Under the pieces are notes generated by a model. That model was given only the letters and a program-made list of their open reading frames with translations. It made no database searches and was not told the origin of the DNA. This document shows, one piece after another, positions 45,459-54,022 of a DNA stretch of 64,000 bases (within the stretch, counting starts at the first letter, position 1; each line of letters begins with the position of its first letter). Both the position numbers and the translations under genes were made by a program. Origin of the DNA: Bacteroidales bacterium. Its GTDB lineage: Bacteria > Bacteroidota > Bacteroidia > Bacteroidales > UBA932. The stretch spans positions 1 to 64,000 of the forward strand of contig JAEELG010000120.1 in the NCBI GenBank assembly GCA_016288775.1. The letters are read 5' to 3'.

Positions 45459-45470
45459 ATTGATGCTTCT

Positions 45471-45600
45471 GACGGAAAAAAGCTATAGGGGTCTGCAGAC
45501 TACGGACCTACGGTCCTATCCCTCCCATCTTCGATGGGCCCCTCCCACTCACGCTGCGTGGGCGCAGACGGTCTGCAGACCCCTATAGCTTTTTTCCGTC
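45471..45600. repeat. 130-bp compound inverted repeat
   Basis: A 30-bp perfect inverted repeat (45471-45500 and 45571-45600) encloses 70 bp that contain three more hairpins: GGACC-TAC-GGTCC (45504-45516), CCCATC-TTC-GATGGG (45524-45538), and CCCAC...GTGGG (45544-45562). Each outer arm carries the self-complementary GTCTGCAGAC and an A6/T6 tract, so the folded RNA would be a multi-branched junction with bidirectional terminator features. It fills the gap between the DUF5689 lipoprotein and M3 peptidase genes. Confidence 0.95.
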
Positions 45601-45608
45601 AATAATAA

Positions 45609-46760
45609 TTAATTGATCTTAACTGAAACCGAAGGTTCATCAACGAGGGTGAACTGGGCGGCACCGCTGTATATCGAAAGGATACCGGTGATGCTGCAGG
45701 TGGCTCCGCCGGTAAGGAGGCGGGAGTCGAGCACCTCGTCGGAGAACTTGGCATATCCGCTGGTACGCACCTGGACGTCAACACTGCCCACCTTGAAATA
45801 ATGCGACACGTAGTTGGCGGTTGCGTACTTGATCATGATTTCCTTGTAGGTGAGCTCGGCGTCGGTGCCGAAGCTGTCGAGCACCTTGCCGGGCTGCAGA
45901 TAATCGGAAGGCTTGCCGGTGATGGGGCCGTAGCGGGTCGAACCGCTGCCCACCTGGGCAGCATCCCATGCACCGCTGCTCACATACTCGATGAACTTGG
46001 CCTTGGACATCGACCAGGTGTCGATACCCCAGACGCCGCCGTCGGACAAGAAGATACGGTTCTCGGGATTGCCGCTCTTGTGAGGCAGGTTGGGATTAGG
46101 ATACAGCAGGGCGAAAATCTCGTTGCCGTACTTGAGGCCGTTGATGGTGACCAGCTTGCCCCAGAGCTCTCCGGTATAGCCGGCGGAAAGGGCTGCCTTC
46201 AGCTCAGTCTCGCCTACCACGGCGGGAGTGAGAGGGTCGGCGAACGCTCCGCGGAATACGTGAGAGTCGATGATAGCCTGGGAATCGATATACGAAGTCT
46301 CATACTCGTTGGTGGTGGTGCTGTCGGGCTCGAGACCAAGCTGCGGCATGCCGTTGTAGGCGCCCAGCGTGAGGTTGTCGCACTTCACATATATCCACTG
46401 CCCGAGCTTGTAGTCGCTGTAGAGCGAAGACTTTCCGAGCTTGAGGTCGATGCCGCCGGTCTCGTCCTGGATATAGATCTCGCGGTAGACGTTGCCGGTG
46501 CGGTCGCTGGAAATGACCTGGCCCTTGATCCAGATGTTGCCGAAGAGTTCGACTCCCCCGCTCTTGTACATGGCCTTGAGGTCGCGTATGGAGGTGAAAC
46601 CGTTGCATCCCAGGGAGCTGAGGTCCTGCTCGGTGTAGAGCTTCATTGCCGCGGGCTTGTTCTCCCCGAAGGTGAACACGGGATCCCATTCCTCCTTCAG
46701 GCTCTTGCAGGAAGAAAACGCCACGAGGGCCACTGATAAAACGATGAATATCTTTTTCAT
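45609..46760 (-). CDS. DUF5689-type OB-fold lipoprotein
   Basis: Lipoprotein of 383 residues (MKKIFIVLSVALVAFSSC). The region at about 50-170 (GNIWIKGQVISSDRTGNVYREIYIQDETGGIDLKLG, then GQWIYVKCDNLTLG) is an OB-fold-like domain as found in DUF5689 proteins. A second beta-rich part follows, ending in a small OB-like repeat (VLDSRLLTGGATCSITGILSIY). The ATG at the signal was used; an upstream in-frame extension overlaps the receptor gene. It starts 4 nt after the TonB-dependent receptor gene ends and is last in the five-gene run. A partner role for the receptor at the cell surface is inferred. Confidence 0.8.
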   Translation of the reverse strand: MKKIFIVLSVALVAFSSCKSLKEEWDPVFTFGENKPAAMKLYTEQDLSSLGCNGFTSIRDLKAMYKSGGVELFGNIWIKGQVISSDRTGNVYREIYIQDETGGIDLKLGKSSLYSDYKLGQWIYVKCDNLTLGAYNGMPQLGLEPDSTTTNEYETSYIDSQAIIDSHVFRGAFADPLTPAVVGETELKAALSAGYTGELWGKLVTINGLKYGNEIFALLYPNPNLPHKSGNPENRIFLSDGGVWGIDTWSMSKAKFIEYVSSGAWDAAQVGSGSTRYGPITGKPSDYLQPGKVLDSFGTDAELTYKEIMIKYATANYVSHYFKVGSVDVQVRTSGYAKFSDEVLDSRLLTGGATCSITGILSIYSGAAQFTLVDEPSVSVKIN

Positions 46761-46764
46761 AAGC

Positions 46765-49641
46765 CTAGAACCTGAAATAAACGTTAAGCATGTAATTGAA
46801 ACCGGACATGTAGAAGTACTTCGAGTCGAAGCGGTAATAGCGCTCCTTGGACACGGTGTTGTCGACCATACGGGTCTGCTCGTAACCGCCGGTCTTGACA
46901 TCGGTGTTGTTCAGGAGATTCTTCACATTGAGCGAGAAGCCCAACTGGTACTTGTACTTGATGTACCACGACTTGCCCACGGATGCGTTCACGAGCACGG
47001 CAGGAGCGAAACGCTCCTGCTTGGTCATGTAGGCGATCTCAGCCGGGGTCACGTTGTTGTCGGGGCCTGCGGTAGCGTAGTCGGTGCGGTACAGGGGGTT
47101 CATGTCGAGATAGGACTCTCCGAAGTATTCCACGTCGGCGTCGATGAACCAGTAGTTGTAGTTGTATGCAAGGCCGAGGGAAGCCGCAATCTGCGGAGTC
47201 GAAGGCAGATAGTGCTGCTGACGGTTGCCGTTCTCGTCGTAACCGCAGCGCCAGTAAGGCACCAGCACGTCTTTCATCACCACCTCGGCGCTGTTGTCCA
47301 CGGTCTGGGTCATGCGGGGAGTGGAGGTGTACTCGTAGCGGCCGGCGGCCAGGACACCCTGGAGCGAGAGGTTGTTCACCAGATAGGTGGGGATCTTGAA
47401 TCCGAGCTCCAGACCGTAGTTCTGCTGGTCGATATTGCTGATGGCGAAGTTGGAGAAGGCGTTCTGCAGGTCGTCGTAGGCGCTCATCACCTTGCTCTGG
47501 TCCTTGATGGAGGTGTAGTAAAGCGTGGCTCGCACGTTGATGCCGTTGCCGGAGTACTGCCAGTTGACGTCGCTGGAGAAGGTCTTGATAGGAGCGATAT
47601 CGTCTATCATGGTGTTGCGGGTCCTAGGAGAGAGGAACACCTGGTTGAACTTGGGCGCATCGTTGAAGTAACCCACGTTCGCATAGACGCGCTGGTTGCC
47701 TCCGATCACGTAGTTCAGGCCGAGCTTGCCGGCGTAGGTGAGGAAGTTCGCATGCTTGGAGCTGCCGTACGAAGTCTCGTCGGTGGCGACGATACCCTCA
47801 TTCTTCCAGGCTGCGGCCATGGTCTCGTTGTCCGGCTGGCCGGGGAACAGACCCTTGCGGAGGAGACCCTCGCGCCAGAAGGATTCATATCCCAGACGGC
47901 CGCCCACGTTGGCGCTGAAGTTTCCGAACACGAACTTGCCGTTAACCCATCCGCCGTAGTTGCGGACCTGGGCCAGATAGTCGTATCCGTACTTGTCGCC
48001 CTCGTGGAGGATGCGGGAGGCGCCGTTGTTTGCCATGTAGTACTCGAGGTCGTTCTGGAGCTTCCAGGGCTGTGCGGCAAAGTCGCGCTCGGCGAAGTTG
48101 TCGATGTCGAGGAAGTACTGGCCACCAAGGAGATCGGCCACGATCTTGTAGTTCTCGGTGCGGTTGATGCGGGCGTTGAGGCCGCCGGTGACGGTCACGA
48201 AATCGGCCGCACGCCACTTGAACGATGCTGCAAAGTTAAGGTCGTTCTGGTCTACGTGGCGCTCCTCCTGCACATACTTGGAACGTCCGCCCTCCTGGAT
48301 GGCGTTGACGTTGTACAGACGGTCCCAGTTGATGTGGGTGAGATTGGGATAGAGCTCGGAGAATTTCCAGACCTCGTTGGCCCAGCCCCACTTTGCGTAG
48401 TTGGCGCGGTTCATGTCGGGATTCTCGTCGTAGAAGTAGCTCGGCAGGTTGCGGTAGTAGTCGGGGCGGGGATCCTGGGCGTCGTACCAGTCGAGTGCGG
48501 TGTAGCCGTTCTTGCCGAAACGGTACAGCACGGTGGCGCTGCCCTGGAAGGCGTCGGACGGCGTGAAGTCGTACTTCAGGAACGCAATGGGCTCATGCGT
48601 CTTGCGCACGCGGGCGTTGCGGACCTTGCCGTTCTGGTAACCCCAGTTGGAGTTGTACATGTTGTCCTTCATCAGGTCGTAGACTTCCTGGGTGGACGCG
48701 TTCTGCGCTCCCCTCTCGCCGGGCGTTCCGAAGAATGCGAAGCTCAGCTTATGGGTGCTGTTGAACACCTTGTCGGCGGCAAGATAGTATGCGAACGAGC
48801 GGTAATAGACACCGTCGATCCAGTCGTTGCCGCCCAGACGGGCGCTCACGTTTGCGGCGAACGCCCAGCCGTTGTCCATGGGACCTGTGGCGTAGGAGGC
48901 CATGAGGCGGAGGCGGTACAGGGTGCTGTTGGTGAGCACGCTGCCCCTGAGACCCTTGCGCACGTTCAGGGCGTTGCCGAAGATGTTGGTGAGGCCGTTG
49001 TAGCCGCCGAAGCCATAGTCGGACACCTCGGAACCGTTCACCGTCTCCTTCGAACGCATCGCCTCGTTGAGGCCGCTCCACAGCGAGAACGGAGAGTAAC
49101 CGGTAATGGCGTCGTTAAGCTTCACACCGGCCAGATAAACGTCCTGAGACTCGGAGCTGTATCCCCTGGCGCGGAAACGCACAGAGGAGAAGTTGTATCC
49201 GGCGATGTTGTTGAACACGTCGTTGGAGCCGAACAGGATGGTGGGGTTGTCGTTGTAGCCCGAATCGTCGAGGTCGAAGGCGGCGAAGGAGTCTTCGTCG
49301 AGTTCGGTCACCTGCTGGATGGCTGTCATCGACAGGTTGAACATATTCTTCACGTAACCGTCGTTCACGGTCACCTGCACCTGGTTGTCGAGGAAGTCGG
49401 GAGCCGTGATGACAAGGGTGTACAGGCCGTCGGCGAGGTCGGGAATCTCGAAGGTTCCGTCCTCGGCGCTCTCGACCACCGCCACCTCGACCGCACCCTG
49501 CATGAGGGTGAGCTTGGCTTTCTCGACGGGCTGCCTGCCGTTGCGGTTGACCACGGTACCCTTGACTCCGCCGGTGTAGTCCTGGGCGGAAAGGGCCACC
49601 GCTGCAAGCAAGGCGGCGAATGCCAGTAAGAGTCTTTTCAT
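46765..49641 (-). CDS. TonB-dependent receptor with carboxypeptidase-regulatory-like domain
   Basis: Outer-membrane receptor of 958 residues. Signal peptide 1-19 (ends AVALSA), then a CarboxypepD_reg-like domain at about 22-100 (GGVKGTVVNRNGRQPVEKAKLTL). The plug at about 120-260 includes VFNNIAGYNFSSVRFRARGYSS and DYGFGGYNGLTNIFG. The barrel ends with NYMLNVYFRF and a terminal aromatic. It lacks the SusC signature and has no SusD partner. Its start lies 1 nt after the EEP nuclease gene and its stop 4 nt before the DUF5689 gene, so all three are co-expressed. Confidence 0.92.
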   Translation of the reverse strand: MKRLLLAFAALLAAVALSAQDYTGGVKGTVVNRNGRQPVEKAKLTLMQGAVEVAVVESAEDGTFEIPDLADGLYTLVITAPDFLDNQVQVTVNDGYVKNMFNLSMTAIQQVTELDEDSFAAFDLDDSGYNDNPTILFGSNDVFNNIAGYNFSSVRFRARGYSSESQDVYLAGVKLNDAITGYSPFSLWSGLNEAMRSKETVNGSEVSDYGFGGYNGLTNIFGNALNVRKGLRGSVLTNSTLYRLRLMASYATGPMDNGWAFAANVSARLGGNDWIDGVYYRSFAYYLAADKVFNSTHKLSFAFFGTPGERGAQNASTQEVYDLMKDNMYNSNWGYQNGKVRNARVRKTHEPIAFLKYDFTPSDAFQGSATVLYRFGKNGYTALDWYDAQDPRPDYYRNLPSYFYDENPDMNRANYAKWGWANEVWKFSELYPNLTHINWDRLYNVNAIQEGGRSKYVQEERHVDQNDLNFAASFKWRAADFVTVTGGLNARINRTENYKIVADLLGGQYFLDIDNFAERDFAAQPWKLQNDLEYYMANNGASRILHEGDKYGYDYLAQVRNYGGWVNGKFVFGNFSANVGGRLGYESFWREGLLRKGLFPGQPDNETMAAAWKNEGIVATDETSYGSSKHANFLTYAGKLGLNYVIGGNQRVYANVGYFNDAPKFNQVFLSPRTRNTMIDDIAPIKTFSSDVNWQYSGNGINVRATLYYTSIKDQSKVMSAYDDLQNAFSNFAISNIDQQNYGLELGFKIPTYLVNNLSLQGVLAAGRYEYTSTPRMTQTVDNSAEVVMKDVLVPYWRCGYDENGNRQQHYLPSTPQIAASLGLAYNYNYWFIDADVEYFGESYLDMNPLYRTDYATAGPDNNVTPAEIAYMTKQERFAPAVLVNASVGKSWYIKYKYQLGFSLNVKNLLNNTDVKTGGYEQTRMVDNTVSKERYYRFDSKYFYMSGFNYMLNVYFRF

Positions 49642-49642
49642 G

Positions 49643-50737
49643 CTATTTGGAGATTATGATATACGTAGGATAGTGGTCGGAGAAACCGCCGACGAAAGCG
49701 CCGCCGGAGAAAGTACGGAAAGGCGTGCCCTTGTACTGGCCGCTCTGGTTGGTCATGAAGGGCTTGGAGAAGATGCGTCCGTAATACTTCTGCTTCACGA
49801 TGGGCTGGATCTCGAAAGTTCCGGGAACGGCGTTGGCGAGCGCGTTGTTGCACATCACGATGTCGAAGATATTGTTTCCGCTCTGATAATACAGGGAAGC
49901 GTAGCCGGCCTTGATCATGCTCAGGAACGGGTCGAAGAAATCCTCGTCGGTGAGGCCCTCCCTGAACTCCTTGCCGCGCAGGAAATCGGTCATGGAGATG
50001 TCCTGAGGGTTGTCGTTCATATCGCCCATGACGACTATCTTGATGCCGGGGAACTCCTTCTGCAGCTCCATCGCCCTCTGATAGACGATCTCGGCGCCGC
50101 GTGGACGGAGGTCTGCGCCCTTGCCGCCCAGACGGGAAGGAAGGTGGCAGACGAAGATGCCGAACATCTCGCCGTCGATGGTTCCGCGTACCAGGAGCAC
50201 GTCACGGGTCTTGAAGTTGTCCTTCTCCTCCTGAGTCCACTGGCTCCAGTCGATGCGGGAAGGATCGAAGGTGAAAGGAATGGCCTCGCTGGCGATGAAC
50301 TTGAAGACGTCGGGACGATAGAACAGCGCGCAGTCCACGCCACGGCGGTCGGGGCTGTCGTAATGCACTATCTGGTAGTTGGCTTCCGCAATGGCGGGCT
50401 CTGCCACCAGGTCTTCAAGCACGTGGCGGTTCTCAACCTCGGAGACTCCCAGGACGGCGTGCCATGCACCGTTGTCGTTCTTCATCTCGGCGATAACCCT
50501 GGCCATGTTCTGCAGTTTCTTGGCATATTTGGCCTCAGTCCAGTTGTTGTCGCCTTCAGGCAGGTACTGATAATCGTTCTTGCCCTGGTCATGGACGGTA
50601 TCGAAGAGGTTCTCCAGGTTGTAGAAACCTATGACATAAGACTTGCGCTGAGCGCCGTTGCCGGCAGTTTTGCCGGCAGGGCCGCAGCCTGTGGCAATCA
50701 GGCCGAAGAGCAGCAGCGCGGTTAGAATTCTTTTCAT
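49643..50737 (-). CDS. EEP-family nuclease lipoprotein
   Basis: EEP-fold phosphodiesterase of 364 residues with a lipoprotein signal (MKRILTALLLFGLIATGC), so it is anchored outside the cytoplasm. Blocks: GFYNLENLFDTV (Asn/Glu region), VLGVSEVENRHVLEDL (metal Glu), FVCHLPSRLGG, IVVMGDMNDNPQD (Asp/Asn) and GGFSDHYPTYI (Asp-His). The catalytic set is complete. Family members with this long form usually cut DNA or RNA. It sits between a NUC1-type nuclease gene (19 nt upstream) and a TonB receptor gene (1 nt downstream), which favours a nucleic-acid substrate. Confidence 0.88.
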   Translation of the reverse strand: MKRILTALLLFGLIATGCGPAGKTAGNGAQRKSYVIGFYNLENLFDTVHDQGKNDYQYLPEGDNNWTEAKYAKKLQNMARVIAEMKNDNGAWHAVLGVSEVENRHVLEDLVAEPAIAEANYQIVHYDSPDRRGVDCALFYRPDVFKFIASEAIPFTFDPSRIDWSQWTQEEKDNFKTRDVLLVRGTIDGEMFGIFVCHLPSRLGGKGADLRPRGAEIVYQRAMELQKEFPGIKIVVMGDMNDNPQDISMTDFLRGKEFREGLTDEDFFDPFLSMIKAGYASLYYQSGNNIFDIVMCNNALANAVPGTFEIQPIVKQKYYGRIFSKPFMTNQSGQYKGTPFRTFSGGAFVGGFSDHYPTYIIISK

Positions 50738-50756
50738 TATCTGGTTTGTTTAGTTG

Positions 50757-51932
50757 TTATTTCCACCATTTTGACGGTTCCGCCGCCTCGAGCGCGTCGG
50801 CCTTATCCTTGCCGATCAGGGCGACGAGGTTGGGGAAGAAATCGATGCCCGTCTCCTTTTCGAGCGTGTCGATCGAGCGGATGTAATTCAGGCAGTTCGC
50901 CTTGGATATCGAGGTGTCGTGCGGCAGGAAAAAGCCCGCGGCCATGTATCCGTCGGTCGCGTATGTCGAAGGGCCCTTGTACAGCAGCGCCTTGAAATAG
51001 TGCGTGGGGATCCTGACCATGAACCCGGAGCTGTTCCCCGAGTGAGTGGCGGAGTCCTTGTACTGGCATCCGGTGACCACGTAGAGCGTATCCGCGGCAG
51101 AGGCGTAGGAACGCACCTTGCCTTCCAGGTCGGCCCACACCCCCGCATTGAAGTTGTAGTCCTGCGGGGTCATGTTGGTGCCGTAGAACGTGGATATGTT
51201 GGCCTCCCTGGTGAGCCGGTCCGCAGAAGGGATCTGGTGCCCGCGGGTCCATCCGCCGCCGTAGGAGCCCATGATGAGGTTGGGCTGGATGTCGGCGGGC
51301 AGAAGCGGGTCGAGGCCCCAGACGTTGGTGCGGTTGCCGTTGCCCTTCAGGCTGTTGTTGAGCGGATACGCCACCCACAGCGACATGTGCTCCTTGTAAT
51401 CCCAGTAGAACGACCAGTTGCGTACGCCGCTGACGGCCTGGCTCACATAGGCGCCTCCGGCCATGTCGTGCGCGAAGAAATCCAGGCCGTCGCCGGCCAC
51501 TGTGGCGGGAAGTTCCAGCCATTTGGGCGAGGCGACGTCTTCGCCGTAGGAATCTCCGGACGCATAGAACATGCTCTTCTGGACCAGGGTTTCGCTGCGC
51601 ACTTCGGGGCCTTTCGCGGGATGAAGGACGAGTACGATGCTGCGTGGCTGGTCGCCTTCGTTGGCATCATAATACAGGCGCACATCGGCCTTGGAGCCCT
51701 CTCCGGAAACCGGAGACAGGGATGCCCACGTCCCTTCGTCAGACGTTTCGTAGCTTATATGCCAACCGGCACGCGCGGTCACGGACACGAATATGCTGCC
51801 GCCCCCGGCTTCCAGTTCCGTGGTCCGGGGGGTAATGGCAGCAGTATTGTCTTCAGGATCCTGTTCCGCGCAGGAAACGGGGAGCAGGCACAGTGAAGCG
51901 GCAAGCGCCAGTATGAAGACGCGCAGCTTCAT
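50757..51932 (-). CDS. BACON lipoprotein with NUC1-type non-specific nuclease domain
   Basis: Lipoprotein of 391 residues (MKLRVFILALAASLCLLPVSC). An N-terminal BACON/Ig-like domain spans about 30-120 (AGWHISYETSDEGTWASLSPVSGEG). The C-terminal part is a DNA/RNA non-specific endonuclease: TRGHQIPSADR with the catalytic His232, then STFYGTNMTPQDYNFNAGVW supplying the metal-binding Asn. The family motif is normally DRGH; here the Asp is Thr. Related enzymes degrade DNA and RNA outside the cell with Mg. The gene directly abuts the OB-fold lipoprotein gene and precedes the EEP nuclease by 19 nt. Confidence 0.87.
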   Translation of the reverse strand: MKLRVFILALAASLCLLPVSCAEQDPEDNTAAITPRTTELEAGGGSIFVSVTARAGWHISYETSDEGTWASLSPVSGEGSKADVRLYYDANEGDQPRSIVLVLHPAKGPEVRSETLVQKSMFYASGDSYGEDVASPKWLELPATVAGDGLDFFAHDMAGGAYVSQAVSGVRNWSFYWDYKEHMSLWVAYPLNNSLKGNGNRTNVWGLDPLLPADIQPNLIMGSYGGGWTRGHQIPSADRLTREANISTFYGTNMTPQDYNFNAGVWADLEGKVRSYASAADTLYVVTGCQYKDSATHSGNSSGFMVRIPTHYFKALLYKGPSTYATDGYMAAGFFLPHDTSISKANCLNYIRSIDTLEKETGIDFFPNLVALIGKDKADALEAAEPSKWWK

Positions 51933-53888
51933 TTATTTGACGGCCTTGACTCCGAAGAGGAATGCACGGTAGCCCTTCTTGTTGCCTGCATAGGTCTCTA
52001 CCTGGACAGAGGACTCGGATGCAAGAGGGGAATCGAACTTGATTGAATACTTGTCGGATTCCGTAACGGTTACATTATAGGGGCTGGAATTCGAGGCTCC
52101 GTCATTGGCCTTGACGTCAACGGATTTGGTTGCGTCGCCAAGGGTGAATTTAAGGGATGCATCAGCGCCCTTCCATCCGATCGCATAGAAGGTAACCTCC
52201 TTGGTGCCTGCGGGCAGGACAACGGTACCGGAGCCATATTTGCTGCTGGTGCCGAACTTGAGGTTCTTGACGTTGGAAACGCCATTGACATTGAGCACGT
52301 TGTCGTCGTAGCAGCTGGTGCCCTTGGTCATGGTGACGTTGGATGAATACTCTCCTTCGTCGCCGCCCTGGCCGCCACCGCCGCCGCTGCCGCCGCCGGG
52401 AGTGCCGCTGCCGCCGGATACCCAGTATGCATACATGACCTCGACCTTGTCCTGATAGGAGCCGCGGAAGCCGATGAGAGTGATTTCATCACCGTCCACG
52501 ATGCCGAGAGAGCTGAAGGACTGGTCGTTCTTGGCACCGTATCCGAGGTTGGTTGCGGTAAGGCCGTAGACATAGACCGTACCGGTGGCATCCGTGAGGT
52601 CGAAGTTGCCATAGGTGGTATTGATGCTGCCGCCTACCTTGCCGGTGAGCTTGTAAGGCTGGTCGTTGGACTCGGGGGCCGCAATGAATTCAGCCACGGT
52701 AACGGCCTTGGCTTCCTTCACGTTGCCGCCGCCACCGCCGCCGGGATTGGTACCGCTGCCCTTCTCGCCGTTGATGGAATAGACATAGCCGCCGGAAGTC
52801 TCGGGAGTGTTGCCCTTGAAGTTGACGACCTTGGCATAAACCACGACCTCGTCGTTGGCGTTGATGGTCTTGCCGCCTTCCTTCCACTTCTGGTTATCGA
52901 AATAGAGTACGCGGTATGCTGTGAATACGGCGTCGTAGCCTTCGTCCACCATAGTGAAGGTGGCGTTGCCGTACTGGGCGGCGAACTGATCGGTGACCTC
53001 TTTCACCTTGCCCTTGATGTAGTAGCTGTCGGTGGATGCCGTCTGGCCTACGGACTCTGCCTTGGCGATAGCCGCAGCCACGTTGAACGGATCGGCCTCC
53101 GTGCCGGAACCCTTGGCTGCGCCGGTTTCACCACCGCCGCCGCTGCCGCCCTCGGTCACGCCGTTGAGGGAATAGATGAAGCTGCCGCCCTTACCCACGG
53201 TCTCAGGGGTGTTGCCCTTGTAATTGACGACCTTACCGCACATTATAACCTCGTCGTCGGCCTTGATCTCGGTATCGCCGCTCTTCCACTTACGGTTGCC
53301 CAGATAGTAGCTCTGGAAGCAGTAGAAGGTGTCTCCGCCGGGTTCGTCAGCAATGTAGAAGGTGGCATTGCCATAAGTGCCGCTGGCCGCGAAAGTCGTG
53401 GCCACAGAGGTGACCTTGCCCTTGAAATAGACCACGTCGGGACTTTCCACATCGGCGCCGAGGCCCTGCACGTACTTGATCACGCCGGCCACGGTGTAAG
53501 GATCTTCCTTGGTGCCGGTTCCGAGCTTGATCTCGCCCTGCGCTCCAGTCTGGCTGATGGTGAGGGCAGCCTTCATGATACCGATGGTAAACATGACGGT
53601 ACCGGTGCGGTTGTGCCCGGAATTGGCGTTGACGCTCACGCTGACCTTCTGCGGCTTAGTGGATGCGTTGCCGCCGGTCACGCTGACGGCCACCCAGTCG
53701 GGCTGGCTTGCGATGAGCCAGTCACGGGTGGCGAGAAGCTCAACCTCTGAGGTGCCTTCGGACTGATCGAAAGACAGTTCTCCGGGGGTGACGGTGAGAT
53801 TGGCCATGCCGAGTTCCTCCTCCTGATTACAGGAGACGAAGGCCACGGCTGCGGCCATCAGAGTCAAAAGGATTCGTTTAAGATTCAT
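51933..53888 (-). CDS. BACON lipoprotein with three OB-fold-like domains
   Basis: Lipoprotein of 651 residues (MNLKRILLTLMAAAVAFVSC). A BACON domain spans about 30-115 (LSFDQSEGTSEVELLATRDW). Two DUF6359-like OB-fold repeats follow, each opening GTGTKEDPYTVAGVI or GSGTEADPFNVAAAI and containing YFKGKV or YIKGKV and the VVNxKGNTPET block. A third OB-like domain (PYKLTGKVGGSINTTYGNFDL) and a C-terminal beta-sandwich end the protein. Gly/Ser-rich linkers separate the parts. It heads the five-gene run, with a TATATTTG element 42 nt upstream and a terminator beyond that. Ligand binding, possibly to nucleic acid, is inferred from the fold and neighbours. Confidence 0.82.
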   Translation of the reverse strand: MNLKRILLTLMAAAVAFVSCNQEEELGMANLTVTPGELSFDQSEGTSEVELLATRDWLIASQPDWVAVSVTGGNASTKPQKVSVSVNANSGHNRTGTVMFTIGIMKAALTISQTGAQGEIKLGTGTKEDPYTVAGVIKYVQGLGADVESPDVVYFKGKVTSVATTFAASGTYGNATFYIADEPGGDTFYCFQSYYLGNRKWKSGDTEIKADDEVIMCGKVVNYKGNTPETVGKGGSFIYSLNGVTEGGSGGGGETGAAKGSGTEADPFNVAAAIAKAESVGQTASTDSYYIKGKVKEVTDQFAAQYGNATFTMVDEGYDAVFTAYRVLYFDNQKWKEGGKTINANDEVVVYAKVVNFKGNTPETSGGYVYSINGEKGSGTNPGGGGGGNVKEAKAVTVAEFIAAPESNDQPYKLTGKVGGSINTTYGNFDLTDATGTVYVYGLTATNLGYGAKNDQSFSSLGIVDGDEITLIGFRGSYQDKVEVMYAYWVSGGSGTPGGGSGGGGGQGGDEGEYSSNVTMTKGTSCYDDNVLNVNGVSNVKNLKFGTSSKYGSGTVVLPAGTKEVTFYAIGWKGADASLKFTLGDATKSVDVKANDGASNSSPYNVTVTESDKYSIKFDSPLASESSVQVETYAGNKKGYRAFLFGVKAVK

Positions 53889-53930
53889 AATAACGCGTTA
53901 TTTGTTTTAGTTTCTTGGATTTGCGATTTT

Positions 53931-53938
53931 CAAATATA
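53931..53938 (-). promoter_or_regulatory. TATATTTG -7 element for the nuclease/receptor run
   Basis: Minus-strand TATATTTG about 43 nt from the ATG at 53888, just downstream of the terminator of the preceding gene, so the five-gene run has its own start. Confidence 0.5.
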
Positions 53939-53971
53939 AATATTTTTTTGGTCTTTTGATATATATAGAAG

Positions 53972-54004
53972 AAAAAAGCCGACGGAATCGCTTCCGCCGG
54001 CTTT
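53972..54004 (-). terminator. Intrinsic terminator after the OB-fold-array lipoprotein gene
   Basis: Minus-strand stem AAGCCG-G-CGGAA / TTCCG-T-CGGCTT with a 4-nt loop, followed by a T6 tract, 18 nt after the stop at 54023. Confidence 0.85.
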
Positions 54005-54022
54005 GCAGACAGGTAAGAACGA

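Noticed and set aside
46657-49629. 990-codon open frame on the plus strand antisense to the TonB receptor gene
   Set aside because: It mirrors the receptor's codon pattern, lacks any recognisable domain, and the opposite strand encodes a complete receptor with signal peptide and barrel.
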